64,000 nucleotides of DNA from an uncultured Acidobacteriia bacterium (lineage in GTDB: Bacteria; Acidobacteriota; Terriglobia; Bryobacterales; Bryobacteraceae), in contig CAIXXM010000148.1 in assembly GCA_903923395.1 (NCBI GenBank), positions 1 to 64,000 of the forward strand, written 5' to 3'. The position numbers and the translations under genes are program-made. Each line of letters opens with the position of its first letter. The first letter of the stretch is position 1. Below the pieces are notes generated by a model. The model was not told the origin of the DNA. It saw nothing but the letters and a program-made list of their open reading frames with translations, and did not search any database. This document shows, piece by piece, positions 1 to 8,517 of this stretch.

Positions 1-234
1 CGCGGCATGGAGCGGGATGGATTGATTTACCGCGAGATCTACAGCGTGCTGCCGCCGAGAGTGGAGTATGGACTGACTGCGATGGGGCTGAGCCTGATTG
101 AGCCGCTGGGCGAGTTATGCCACTGGGCGAAGGCGCACATGGAAGAACGCGACGCAGCGCGGGAACGGTTTGATGCGGCCACTGCCAGGCAGGAGCGGAC
201 TTCCGGCCCAGCTGCCCTCAAGGCGCAAGGCTGA
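1..234 (+). CDS. HxlR-family transcriptional regulator, C-terminal part (5' truncated)
   Basis: Only the last 77 codons are in the window; the frame is open to base 1, so the true start lies upstream. The visible part carries the wing of a winged-helix domain: residues reading LIYREIYSVLPPRVEYGLT match the HxlR signature, in which a conserved PPRVEY segment follows the recognition helix. A C-terminal amphipathic helix (around WAKAHMEER) would form the dimer interface. HxlR proteins are small cytoplasmic DNA-binding regulators that respond to redox, aldehydes or aromatics. The target is unknown because the divergent upstream neighbour is outside the window. The 3' end overlaps the next, convergent gene by 17 bases. 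Confidence 0.9.
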   Translation, partial: RGMERDGLIYREIYSVLPPRVEYGLTAMGLSLIEPLGELCHWAKAHMEERDAARERFDAATARQERTSGPAALKAQG

Positions 235-1198
235 AAAACATCGCTTTATCCCTACCCGATAACACAAGCTGGTCACCGGTGGGGCCGCTTTCCATGCCCA
301 GCACATGAGCGAACTGCGCCGGGCTGCTCAGCCATGGTTCATGCTCCTGCCTGGTCCGCTGCAGGACAGGGTTCCATGCATTCGTCGTGCGATTGAGACT
401 GCTGATTTCCCAGGTATAGACAGGCGATTGGCCGCTGGCAGTGACCGTGCGCCGCTCCGAGCTGATGAAAAGCGTGCCAGTCCTGGTTAGGGTCATCCCA
501 TAGCCGCCGGAATCATCTGCAGGGGGCGCGAGTGCGATGTCAGTCAGGATACGGCCATCCGCGGCCAACTCAATGTAACTGCTGCCCCGCGGTGAATACC
601 AGCCAATCCGATCACTTGCCGCCATCAGCCGGCTCATCATGTCAGTGGGTACAAGCGGATCAGCGAAACGCCCTTGCGGCACGAAGGCCCCCAACTGCTT
701 TCCCGTGCGGTCAAAGTGCCGGAAGATACCGGCATTTGCCGCTGTCCGTGGTTCCGAGCCCGCGGTCCAGAGAGTGCCATCGGCAGCGAAGACAATCCGC
801 CGTGGACGGTATGCCGGATCCCGGATAATTAGCGGCTCACCGCCATTTACCGGAATTTGCGCGATAAAGTAAGCACCCCTGCCGTCCTTGTCCATGGCCG
901 AACCGGTAAGAGCAACGGCAGTTCCGTCGGCAGAGCGATCCCAGTCATACACATAAGTCGCCGTGGCACCCGGGATGGAAAAGGGAATGCTGTAAGTGCG
1001 CTTGGGTTCCGCGATCCAGACCAGTGGCGAAGTTGAGTCGTGAAACTGCACGACCATGAGAGCGCCGTGCGTCCATTTCGGAATCCGGGATGCGGCCCAA
1101 GATGAGGGTAGGTCGAGGTCGCCGGACCATGTCAGCGTAGAGGCACCCAAAACGGCACCGCATAGTGCCAGAGGGACGAAGACAGACCAGTTCCTCAT
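218..1198 (-). CDS. Secreted protein of unknown function, possibly a beta-propeller
   Basis: A 326-residue protein starting at ATG, with GAGG about 8 bases upstream on the minus strand. Residues 1-20 form a hydrophobic signal peptide (FVPLALCGAVLGAS). The rest has repeated short beta-strand stretches with S/A-x-D-G-T turns (for example RSADGTAVAL, FAADGTLWTAG, LAADGRILTD), spaced as in YncE- or TolB-like propeller blades. I recognise no catalytic motif and no family. It is likely periplasmic or exported. It is transcribed alone, convergent with the HxlR gene and divergent from the GNAT gene. The propeller assignment is inference from strand and turn spacing only. Confidence 0.7.
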   Translation of the reverse strand: MRNWSVFVPLALCGAVLGASTLTWSGDLDLPSSWAASRIPKWTHGALMVVQFHDSTSPLVWIAEPKRTYSIPFSIPGATATYVYDWDRSADGTAVALTGSAMDKDGRGAYFIAQIPVNGGEPLIIRDPAYRPRRIVFAADGTLWTAGSEPRTAANAGIFRHFDRTGKQLGAFVPQGRFADPLVPTDMMSRLMAASDRIGWYSPRGSSYIELAADGRILTDIALAPPADDSGGYGMTLTRTGTLFISSERRTVTASGQSPVYTWEISSLNRTTNAWNPVLQRTRQEHEPWLSSPAQFAHVLGMESGPTGDQLVLSGRDKAMFFSLAP

Positions 1199-1303
1199 TC
1201 TTTCCGGCCTCCTTACAAGCCGTCACAGCTGCCAGCCCGAGGATAACCAATGCATTTCCACCCGTCAATCGGCGGGTTGCTTTGACTGTGTTACTTCTTA
1301 CCC

Positions 1304-2167
1304 TTGATCAGTTGCCGCAGTAATAGACTAAGTACGGAATTCACCAGCTTGTTCCGCTTTGAAGAAGCAGACGCACCACCATCACATTTGCGCAGGGATT
1401 ACCTGGATGGTCTGGTAGAGCCGCAGGAATTCTTCCTGGAGCAACTCGTGGCGGGCGGCAGAACATGGCACTGCGATGACCTTGCCTATGTGGTCACGAA
1501 TGAGCATCAGGTGGTGGAGCTTTTCGCCGCGCCAAGCTGCCTCGGACACCTCGAAACCCTCTTCGCGGCTGCCTTGGAAGCTTCAGGTGCAACCTCGGTA
1601 CTCTGCAAGTCATTCGATACCCAGCTCTTGTTCGCAGCCCTTTCCCGGCCAGCGGAAGTGACGTCGCCGGGCCTGCTTTTCCGTCGCATTGCAGACCCTG
1701 CATTTCGTCCGCTGCCCAACTTCGAAATGCAGAATTGCGCCGCTGGCGACATGGCGGAAATCTTGCACCTGGATGACGGCTTCTTCGATGGCATCGAGGA
1801 ACTCGAGAGTTACGCAGATGCTGCCGGGCTGTCCGTGTTGCGTGTGGCAGGAGAGATCGCAGGCTGCGGAATTGCTAAAGCCGTCATTCCATCGCGGAAT
1901 GCGATCGACATCGGCATGTGGGTCGCGCCCGCGTTCCGGCGGCAGGGCTTCGGCAGCTATCTCGCGGCTTACATGAAAAATCAGTGCCTGCAGCGGGGAC
2001 TCCGGCCAATCTGCGGATGCGGCTCGGAAAACGCCGGTTCCTACCGTGCATTGAACGCAGCGGGGTTTGTCTCAGAACACAGACTGCTTCGTATCGAGCC
2101 CCGCACCAGTGAAGCTACCGTGGACGATCAAGCCAGCCACCCCTCACATTCCTCCACCCCGGCCTGA
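1304..2167 (+). CDS. GNAT-family N-acetyltransferase
   Basis: The C-terminal half (about residues 150-270) is a GNAT fold. The strand ending IDIGMWVAP leads into the acetyl-CoA pyrophosphate loop RRQGFGSYL (R/Q-x-x-G-x-G/A), followed by ENAGSYRALNAAGF, the usual end of the domain. The first 140 residues look like a degenerate second domain, as in two-domain GNATs. The acceptor substrate is unknown. The annotated start is TTG; there is no in-frame ATG nearby, so the N-terminus is uncertain. The last 40 bases overlap the antisense TPR gene. Confidence 0.8.
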   Translation: MISCRSNRLSTEFTSLFRFEEADAPPSHLRRDYLDGLVEPQEFFLEQLVAGGRTWHCDDLAYVVTNEHQVVELFAAPSCLGHLETLFAAALEASGATSVLCKSFDTQLLFAALSRPAEVTSPGLLFRRIADPAFRPLPNFEMQNCAAGDMAEILHLDDGFFDGIEELESYADAAGLSVLRVAGEIAGCGIAKAVIPSRNAIDIGMWVAPAFRRQGFGSYLAAYMKNQCLQRGLRPICGCGSENAGSYRALNAAGFVSEHRLLRIEPRTSEATVDDQASHPSHSSTPA

Positions 2168-2544
2168 ATTGCCTCCAGCCGGTACAATTCTCCCGCTTCG
2201 GCCCACAGCAAACGGGCTGCGGACTGATCGCCCACTTGCCCCTGGTACAAAGCCATGCTGCGGATCGCATTCGCCAACTGCAGCCGTGGCGTTGCCGGGT
2301 CAGCGTGGTAGAGTTGCAGCGCTTCCGAAAAGCAGGGTCCAGCAAGAGGCGTGTCTCCGTTCTCGAAATACACATCGCCCAGATGCCGGAGCGTGTGCGC
2401 GAGAAGTTGGGGCTCGCCGCAATCCCGCAGTATCGCCACAGCCTCCTCATAGCAGCGGCGGGCAGCGTCCCGATCCCTGCGGCGCGCGGACTCCCCCAAC
2501 TGCCGCAGTTCCTTCGCACGTTCCAACATGGCGGGTTCCAACAT
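2128..2544 (-). CDS. Small tetratricopeptide-repeat protein
   Basis: A 138-residue protein made almost entirely of paired helices. At least three TPR-like units are visible, with the typical small/aromatic pattern: AARRCYEEAVAILRD, LRHLGDVYFENGD followed by CFSEALQLY, and ANAIRSMALYQGQVGDQ followed by LWAEAGELY. TPRs are protein-protein interaction scaffolds; the partner is unknown. No signal peptide is seen, so it is probably cytoplasmic. It is divergent from the epimerase gene, with a 38-bp gap, and its 3' end lies antisense over the end of the GNAT gene. Internal ATGs at codons 1 and 6 are both possible starts. Confidence 0.8.
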   Translation of the reverse strand: MLEPAMLERAKELRQLGESARRRDRDAARRCYEEAVAILRDCGEPQLLAHTLRHLGDVYFENGDTPLAGPCFSEALQLYHADPATPRLQLANAIRSMALYQGQVGDQSAARLLWAEAGELYRLEAIQAGVEECEGWLA

Positions 2545-2582
2545 GCTGCCAGCGTACCAGTCCTGATAAACTCCGGCGAGAT

Positions 2583-3425
2583 ATGAAAATCGGCGTCAAC
2601 GCATTCATCTGGACCGCGCAATTCGGCCCCGCGGACTTCCACATACTGCCCGCCATCAAGGCTGCCGGCTTTGACGGTATTGAGCTGCCCGTCTTCCACG
2701 CGAAAGATCTTGCGGCGGCAGCCATCCGGCGGGAGTTGGAAAGCCAGGGTCTGGAGTGCACGGTTTGCACGGTGATGGTGGATGGGCTTTCCTTCACCTC
2801 AGACGACGCGGCAATCCGGGAACGGGCCGTCACGCTTGTCCGGGAGAACATTGAAGCCGTAGCCGAGACAGGATCGAAGCTGCTGGTGGGTCCGTTGTAT
2901 TCGCCGGTCGGCTATCTGCCGGGGCGGCGGAGAACGCCGGAGGAATGGGCGCGCGCGGTGGATTGCCTGTCTCAACTGGGAGACACACTGTCTGCCACCG
3001 GTGTACACTTGGCCATCGAGCCGCTGAACCGCTTCGAAACCTACTTCCTCAATACCGCCGCCGATGCCGTCAAACTCTGTGACGAGGTGAATCACCCCAA
3101 CGTCGGCATCTTGTTTGACACCTTCCACGCCAACATTGAGGAGAAGAATATCGCGGATGGCTACCGGCTCTGCGGCAAGTACCTCAAGCACGTGCACACC
3201 TGCGAGAATGACCGCGGCACACCGGGCACGGGCCATGTGGAATGGCACGAGGTCTTCCAGGCCTTGCGCGACGTACACTACGACGGCTGGCTTACGATTG
3301 AGAGCTTCGGCTTTGCGCTGGGCAACATCTCCGCCGCAGCTTCGATCTGGCGTGACATTGAGAAGACGCCGGAAGCCATTGCCTTCGACGGCATCCAGTT
3401 CTTACAGCAGTTCGCGAAGGTCTGA
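2583..3425 (+). CDS. Ketohexose 3-epimerase-like sugar isomerase (D-tagatose/D-psicose 3-epimerase family)
   Basis: A 280-residue TIM-barrel enzyme of the xylose-isomerase-like/AP-endonuclease-2 fold. The four metal ligands are placed as in D-tagatose 3-epimerase: Glu146 (in AIEPLNRFE), Asp179 (in ILFDTFHAN), His205 (in HVHTCEND) and Glu240 (in LTIESFG). The spacings are 33, 26 and 35 residues, identical to those I recall for the Pseudomonas cichorii enzyme. It should epimerise a ketose at C3 with Mn2+. Sugar specificity cannot be read from sequence. I chose ATG 2583 because the barrel begins at once (MKIGVNAFIW); the frame is open further upstream but codes nothing family-like. The 3' end overlaps the HAD gene by 24 bases. 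Confidence 0.88.
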   Translation: MKIGVNAFIWTAQFGPADFHILPAIKAAGFDGIELPVFHAKDLAAAAIRRELESQGLECTVCTVMVDGLSFTSDDAAIRERAVTLVRENIEAVAETGSKLLVGPLYSPVGYLPGRRRTPEEWARAVDCLSQLGDTLSATGVHLAIEPLNRFETYFLNTAADAVKLCDEVNHPNVGILFDTFHANIEEKNIADGYRLCGKYLKHVHTCENDRGTPGTGHVEWHEVFQALRDVHYDGWLTIESFGFALGNISAAASIWRDIEKTPEAIAFDGIQFLQQFAKV

Positions 3426-4034
3426 GACCCAGTAATCCGGTTCCAGGCGCGCCAGTGCATCCAAATCGCCGTAGCCATAACGCACCGCGCAGACCTTCAC
3501 ACCGGCGCGCCGGGCGGCTTCGATATCGGCGGTGGAATCCCCAATCATGAGGCAATCTTCCGGCTTCGCACCCAGTCCGGCGAGGCTGCGGAGAATCACG
3601 TCCGGTTCCGGCTTGGCGGGGAAACCGTCAGTGCCCTGCACGTGATCAAAGTAGGGCAGCAGACCGAACTTTTCCAGCACGATGCGGGTGGTCGGGGTGC
3701 CCTTGGTGGTGGCCGTGGATTTTAGGCCACCGAGAGCCGATACAGCTTCCAGTGCGCCAGGGTAACGGACGGTGGATTCATGCTCGCGGGCCCAGTAAGT
3801 GGTGCGGTAATCGGCAATCATTTCGTCGTACTGCGCGCGTGTGTAGTGCGGCAGTTGTTCCATGAAGATGGCGTCGAGATGGAAACCGATGAACTTGCGA
3901 ACGTACTCAAAGGAGAGAGGTTCGGGCAGGTGTTTGGACATCACCTGCTGGACTGCCGCGCAAATATCAGGCGCGGAGTCCAGCAAGGTGCCGTCAACGT
4001 CAAAAACGTAGACAGGAAAACGGGGGATACTCAC
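3402..4034 (-). CDS. HAD-superfamily hydrolase, phosphoglycolate phosphatase-like
   Basis: A 210-residue HAD phosphatase with all four motifs: motif [11 protein letters not shown] (Asp12 nucleophile, Asp14), motif II Thr in TATTKG, motif III Lys in AKPEPD, and motif [16 protein letters not shown]. The helical cap inserted after motif I is of the subfamily I/Gph type. Likely substrates are small phosphate esters such as 2-phosphoglycolate or pyrophosphate, but this is family-level inference. The GTG start shares a 4-base GTGA overlap with the end of ftsH, so it is translationally coupled and the last gene of a tilS-ftsH-HAD operon. Confidence 0.88.
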   Translation of the reverse strand: MSIPRFPVYVFDVDGTLLDSAPDICAAVQQVMSKHLPEPLSFEYVRKFIGFHLDAIFMEQLPHYTRAQYDEMIADYRTTYWAREHESTVRYPGALEAVSALGGLKSTATTKGTPTTRIVLEKFGLLPYFDHVQGTDGFPAKPEPDVILRSLAGLGAKPEDCLMIGDSTADIEAARRAGVKVCAVRYGYGDLDALARLEPDYWVSDLRELL

Positions 4035-5953
4035 GCAGGCTGGGGTTGTTCGCCTTCGTTGAGACCGGGGAGCCGGCGCGGATTGTTGCCATCAGGACGC
4101 AGAACCGTTTGGCTCTGTTCCACCTGATCGCGGCGGACCGAATTGCCCTGGCGGGGAGGAAGATCGCCGCCGTCAACGAGCGTTTTGCACTCGTTTCCGT
4201 CGAGGATTTCCCGCTCCAGAAGAGCTTCCGCCATGCGGATCATCGCGGCGTTGTGCTGCTCGATGATGTTGCGGGCCCGTGTGTAGGCGTTCGAAACGAT
4301 GCGCTTCACTTCGGCATCAATCCGGATCGCAGTCTCTTCGGAGTAATCGCGGTGCTGCGAAATTTCGCGGCCCAGGAAGATCTGCTCTTCCTTCTTGCCG
4401 AAGCTCAAAGGACCGAGTTCACTCATGCCCCACTCGCAGACCATTTTGCGCGCCATTTCCGTGGCACGTTCAATGTCATTGCCTGCGCCGGTGGTCATCT
4501 GGTTGAGATAGATCTCTTCCGCGATGCGTCCGCCCATCAGGATCGCGAGTTGGTCTTCACAGTAGACCTTGCTGTAGTTGTGCTTGTCGTCGGTCGGCAA
4601 CTGCATCGTGACGCCGAGCGCCATGCCGCGGGGAATGATGGACACCTTGTGCAGCGGGTCGGCGTTGGGGACCACGAGTGCCACCATCGCGTGACCGGCT
4701 TCGTGATAAGCCGTAGTGCGCTTTTCGTCATTGCTAAGAATCATCGACTTGCGTTCCGCACCCATCAGGATTTTGTCCTTGGCGAGTTCGAAATCGATCA
4801 TCATCACGACTTTGCGGTTCTGACGTGCCGCATTGAGCGCCGCTTCATTCACCAGATTGGCGAGTTCCGCACCGGCCAGACCCGGCGTACCACGGCCAAG
4901 AACCTGCAGGTCGACGTCATCACCCAGCGGCACCTTCTTGGTATGAACCTTGAGGATTGCCTCGCGGCCATTCACATCCGGGCGCCCAACAACCACCCGG
5001 CGGTCAAAACGTCCGGGACGGAGAAGAGCGGGATCGAGTACGTCCGGACGGTTGGTCGCCGCGACGAGGATCACGCCTTCGTTCGATTCAAAACCATCCA
5101 TTTCCACGAGCAACTGGTTGAGAGTCTGCTCGCGTTCATCATGTCCGCCGCCGAGGCCTGCACCACGGTGACGGCCAACGGCGTCAATTTCGTCGATGAA
5201 GATGATGCAAGGGGCGTTCTTCTTGCCCTGTTCGAACAGGTCACGGACGCGACTGGCGCCCACACCGACGAACATTTCCACGAAGTCTGAACCGGAGATC
5301 GAGAAGAAGGGAACGTTGGCTTCGCCGGCAATCGCACGGGCCAGCAATGTCTTGCCGGTTCCGGGGGAACCAATCAACAAAACGCCTTTGGGAATGCGGC
5401 CACCGAGCTTCTGGAACTTCTGCGGTTCACGCAGGAACTCAATGATTTCCTGCAGTTCTTCCTTGGCTTCTTCCACACCGGCAACGTCTTTGAACGTGAC
5501 CTTGCGCTGCTGTGTGGAATGGAGGCGGGCACGGCTCTTGCCGAAGCTAAGTGCCTTGTTTCCGCCGGACTGCATCTGGCGCATCATGAAGAGCCAGAAG
5601 CCGACGAGCAGCAGGAACGGGGATGCCTGCACGATGTAGCCCACCCAGCCGCCGGAGTTGGCGTCTTCCAGCTTGGTGGCCACTTTCTTATCGTTCAGAA
5701 TGTCGAACAGCTTGGGGTAGTTCGCGGGCACAACGGTGTGGTAAGCTTCGCGGCCATTGGCAAATTCGCCCTTGGCCTCATTGCCGTTGATGGTGACCGA
5801 GCGGATGGTACCCGCTTCCACTTCCGTCAGGAATTCGCTGAAGCTGAGCGGTTTGTCCAGCTTGTGCTGGCCATTCTTCACCACCGCCCAGAGCAGCACG
5901 GCGACACAAATCAGCACTGCCCAGAATATGAATGTTTTTACGTTTGAGTTCAC
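4031..5953 (-). CDS. ftsH: ATP-dependent zinc metalloprotease FtsH
   Basis: A 640-residue inner-membrane AAA+ protease that degrades misassembled membrane proteins and short-lived regulators as a hexamer. Two transmembrane helices (about 6-26 and 108-125) flank a periplasmic segment. The AAA domain has Walker A GSPGTGKT (195-202), Walker B IIFIDEID (250-257) and the second region of homology [19 protein letters not shown]. The zinc site is HEAGH (417-421), with the distal Asp in [11 protein letters not shown]. The start is GTG with a strong GGAGG 5 bases upstream. It overlaps the tilS stop and the HAD start by GTGA on each side. The tilS-ftsH order is widely conserved in bacteria. Confidence 0.98.
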   Translation of the reverse strand: MNSNVKTFIFWAVLICVAVLLWAVVKNGQHKLDKPLSFSEFLTEVEAGTIRSVTINGNEAKGEFANGREAYHTVVPANYPKLFDILNDKKVATKLEDANSGGWVGYIVQASPFLLLVGFWLFMMRQMQSGGNKALSFGKSRARLHSTQQRKVTFKDVAGVEEAKEELQEIIEFLREPQKFQKLGGRIPKGVLLIGSPGTGKTLLARAIAGEANVPFFSISGSDFVEMFVGVGASRVRDLFEQGKKNAPCIIFIDEIDAVGRHRGAGLGGGHDEREQTLNQLLVEMDGFESNEGVILVAATNRPDVLDPALLRPGRFDRRVVVGRPDVNGREAILKVHTKKVPLGDDVDLQVLGRGTPGLAGAELANLVNEAALNAARQNRKVVMMIDFELAKDKILMGAERKSMILSNDEKRTTAYHEAGHAMVALVVPNADPLHKVSIIPRGMALGVTMQLPTDDKHNYSKVYCEDQLAILMGGRIAEEIYLNQMTTGAGNDIERATEMARKMVCEWGMSELGPLSFGKKEEQIFLGREISQHRDYSEETAIRIDAEVKRIVSNAYTRARNIIEQHNAAMIRMAEALLEREILDGNECKTLVDGGDLPPRQGNSVRRDQVEQSQTVLRPDGNNPRRLPGLNEGEQPQPA

Positions 5954-7383
5954 AATACCTCCGCGTCCGGTTCCGTGATGTCCCTCTGCAGGGCCGACAC
6001 GCCGGATGCGCGCTTCAGTTCGATAGACGCCGCGAATCCGCGTTTTGATTCTGTAACTTGAAAATGCTCAGTGACAAGAGCAGTACGGGTGGAAGCTTCG
6101 GTGGCCGCGAAATCTGCCGAGACACCGAACTGTCGGGCCCAAACCAGATGATCACCCATGGCGATCACAGGCCAGTCCCGGCGTTCCCAGAGCGGGATGC
6201 GCTGCTGCTGGAACAAGGTCTTGACCTTTTCGGGCGAGGCTGTGCCGGGCAAACGAAGCTGGTCGCCGGGGCGCCAGTTCCGCAGGGTCAGCGGGCCGTT
6301 ACAGAGGTCTAAGTCCAACGCACTCACTCGTTTATTATATACGCCCGGAGAAGGGAAGAGTTCCAGTTCAATGACGATGCCCCGGTCTTCGATGGTTGTG
6401 CGTCCGCCAACGGCGAGCGGTGTTTGAAAATTCCTCGGTTCGGCGGCGTTTGTGGTTCGTTTTGCAAAACGAACCCATTCGAAGGAGCGGATCGCATCCA
6501 ACCCCGGCACCTGCACCCTGGCCGAGCCATCACCCGGAGCAAACAGAGCGCGCAGTGCTTCGATGTGCGGGAAATCGAGCCCTCTAAGATCTCCCCGGAC
6601 CACCGATGCCGCCAACCGCAGGAGCCGCCGCTGTACCGCGAGAGGTTCGCGGTGGAAAGCAGGAACGTGCAGCACCAGGGCGTCCCCGCCGGGCTGAAAA
6701 ATCTCTCCCGCGCGGTGCCGGATCTCCTGCTCCCAGAAATCCTCTTCTGCTTGTGCGCGCTCTGCGGTCGCGGCAAGGATCGGTGCGAGCGAATCTCCGC
6801 CCAATGCCGGGATAACGTCCAGCCGGAGCCGGTTCCGGGCGAACGATAGATCCAGATTGGAGGAATCCTCCCGCCAGGGCAGGCCCCGGGAATGCAACCA
6901 GGCGCGGATTTCTTCGCGGCGGAGATCGAGCAGCGGGCGGATAATCCTCCCGGAAGTCCAGGGACGGATGCCGCTCAATCCAGCCGTACCTGAACCGCGC
7001 AGAAAGCGGTATAAGACCGTCTCCGCCTGGTCATCCAGCGTGTGGCCGGTTGCCGTGGCATCGATGCCGCTCACACTGGCGAAGAAGACGTACCGTGCGC
7101 GCCGGGCTTCCTGCTCCAGATTGCCGGGATCCACGGGCGCTGACTCCAGATAGAAGGGCAGACCAAGGTCCCGTGCGAGTTGTTCCACGAACGCGGTATC
7201 CTCATCGGATTCCCGTCCACGGAGGCGGTGATTGACATGCAGAACGGCGGCGGCAAGCCCGGATTCATGCAGTGCGTGAAGGAGAAAGACAGAATCCGCG
7301 CCACCGGAAACAGCCACACCAATGCGTCTCCCGAAGCGGAGAAGATCATGCCGTTCCATGCACGCGTTGACCTTGTCAATCAC
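5950..7383 (-). CDS. tilS: tRNA(Ile)-lysidine synthase TilS
   Basis: A 477-residue N-type ATP-pyrophosphatase that converts C34 of the CAU-anticodon tRNA-Ile to lysidine, so that it reads AUA. The PP-loop SGGADS lies at residues 26-31 and is followed by [17 protein letters not shown] and the [21 protein letters not shown] block, both diagnostic. The C-terminal tRNA-binding TilS_C domain is recognisable around [12 protein letters not shown] with [12 protein letters not shown]. The start is GTG with GGA upstream; an alternative is Met9. It is the first gene of the operon with ftsH and the HAD gene, divergent from uma2. Confidence 0.95.
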   Translation of the reverse strand: MIDKVNACMERHDLLRFGRRIGVAVSGGADSVFLLHALHESGLAAAVLHVNHRLRGRESDEDTAFVEQLARDLGLPFYLESAPVDPGNLEQEARRARYVFFASVSGIDATATGHTLDDQAETVLYRFLRGSGTAGLSGIRPWTSGRIIRPLLDLRREEIRAWLHSRGLPWREDSSNLDLSFARNRLRLDVIPALGGDSLAPILAATAERAQAEEDFWEQEIRHRAGEIFQPGGDALVLHVPAFHREPLAVQRRLLRLAASVVRGDLRGLDFPHIEALRALFAPGDGSARVQVPGLDAIRSFEWVRFAKRTTNAAEPRNFQTPLAVGGRTTIEDRGIVIELELFPSPGVYNKRVSALDLDLCNGPLTLRNWRPGDQLRLPGTASPEKVKTLFQQQRIPLWERRDWPVIAMGDHLVWARQFGVSADFAATEASTRTALVTEHFQVTESKRGFAASIELKRASGVSALQRDITEPDAEVL

Positions 7384-7435
7384 AGTTTCCAGTGTAGGTG
7401 GCTCTGTTTTCCGGTGTTAAACTCAGGGGAGAGCT

Positions 7436-8104
7436 ATGGCTGTCGCCGCCTTTCCGTTCCCGACTCTGCTCCGCGAGGGCGACCAACTTTCCGCGGATGA
7501 GTTCCTGCGCCGCTGGGATGCCATGCCGGCACTGAAGCGTGCGGAGTTAATCGACGGGATTGTTTTCATGGCATCACCAGTAAGCTACCCACACGGCAAA
7601 CATCAACTTTCCTTCGGCAATTGGCTGTGGTGCTTCGCCGAAGCAACACCCTGCACGGACGCCGCGGCCGAAAGCACCTGGGTCATGGCACCGAGGAATG
7701 TCCCTCAGCCTGATCTCACGCTCCGGATTTTGCCGGAACGCGGGGGGCAATCCGGCATGTACGGACCATACGGTGCTGGCGCGCCCGAACTGATCGTTGA
7801 AATCAGCGGCTCCAGCACCTCACGCGACCTCGGTGTAAAACTCGAACTCTACCGCCGCACCGGGGTCAAAGAATATATCTCCGTGCTGCTTGAATTCGAA
7901 CGGATCATCTGGCGCCAATTGATCGATGGAAGCTACGAAGAGATTACTCCCGACGCCGACGGCCTGCTGCGCTCGAGAACTTTCCCCGGTCTCTGGCTGG
8001 ACCCGGCAGCAGCCCTTGACCCGGCGCAATCTCTGCGCACAGCACTGGAGCAGGGCCTGCGTTCTCCAGAACACGCGGCGTTCGTCCATTACTTGAGCAA
8101 GTAA
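7436..8104 (+). CDS. Uma2-family (DUF820) PD-(D/E)XK nuclease-like protein
   Basis: A 222-residue protein with the Uma2 pattern: an N-terminal helix followed by AELIDGIVFMAS (catalytic-type Glu), NVPQPDLTLR (catalytic Asp), PELIVEISGSST and RDLGVKLELYRRTGVKEY (the E-x-K part and the conserved GVxEYW-like end). Uma2 proteins have a restriction-endonuclease fold and are expanded in cyanobacteria and Acidobacteria, but their physiological role is poorly known. The start has AGGGGAGAG 5-12 bases upstream. The C-terminus is about 30 residues longer than usual. The end overlaps the convergent GyrI-like gene by 16 bases. Confidence 0.87.
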   Translation: MAVAAFPFPTLLREGDQLSADEFLRRWDAMPALKRAELIDGIVFMASPVSYPHGKHQLSFGNWLWCFAEATPCTDAAAESTWVMAPRNVPQPDLTLRILPERGGQSGMYGPYGAGAPELIVEISGSSTSRDLGVKLELYRRTGVKEYISVLLEFERIIWRQLIDGSYEEITPDADGLLRSRTFPGLWLDPAAALDPAQSLRTALEQGLRSPEHAAFVHYLSK

Positions 8105-8517
8105 TAGATATCCGTCCGCAACTTATTCTCATCCTCATCCCAGTGGCTGTAGATCTCCCAATTGGGTCCAGCGAGCGTGTGACCATGGTCTTTGGCCAAT
8201 TTATGGATGGCACGATGCACGGGCGGGATACCGCGGTAAGGACCCGTATAAGATGTGACCGCCGCCAGGCCTTCCGGCGTGGCGGAGCAAAACACCGAAT
8301 CATGGTCCTCAAAAGGCTTGGGAACCAGAACACCGGCCTCAATCATGGGGCCATCAGGCATCGGGTAATAGATAGCCACCTGCAAGCCTTCCCCATGATG
8401 CCCGGCCAGATTCATGAGGCCGATGAGTACGGGTGGAATGTTATCCCACTTTGCCTGCCCTCTGGCCACAGCAGCGGACTGTGCCCGCACTTCCATGACT
8501 GCGATCTCAGTAGTCAT
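8089..8517 (-). CDS. GyrI-like small-molecule-binding domain protein
   Basis: A 142-residue stand-alone effector-binding domain (SHS2-type GyrI-like/AraC effector-binding). Typical features are paired beta-alpha-beta repeats, GEGLQVAIYYPMPDG, a glycine-rich YTGPYRGIPPVHRAIHKLAKDHG, and the terminal EIYSHWDEDENKLRTDIYYLL containing the conserved ligand-pocket acidic residue. It has no DNA-binding domain, so it may bind or hydrolyse a small cyclic molecule or act as a sensor. Its ATG overlaps the last base of the upstream S41 protease gene, so the two are likely co-transcribed. Confidence 0.8.
   Translation of the reverse strand: MTTEIAVMEVRAQSAAVARGQAKWDNIPPVLIGLMNLAGHHGEGLQVAIYYPMPDGPMIEAGVLVPKPFEDHDSVFCSATPEGLAAVTSYTGPYRGIPPVHRAIHKLAKDHGHTLAGPNWEIYSHWDEDENKLRTDIYYLLK

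Noticed and set aside
4046-5290. 414-codon open frame on the plus strand
   Set aside because: Antisense to the ftsH ATPase and protease domains.
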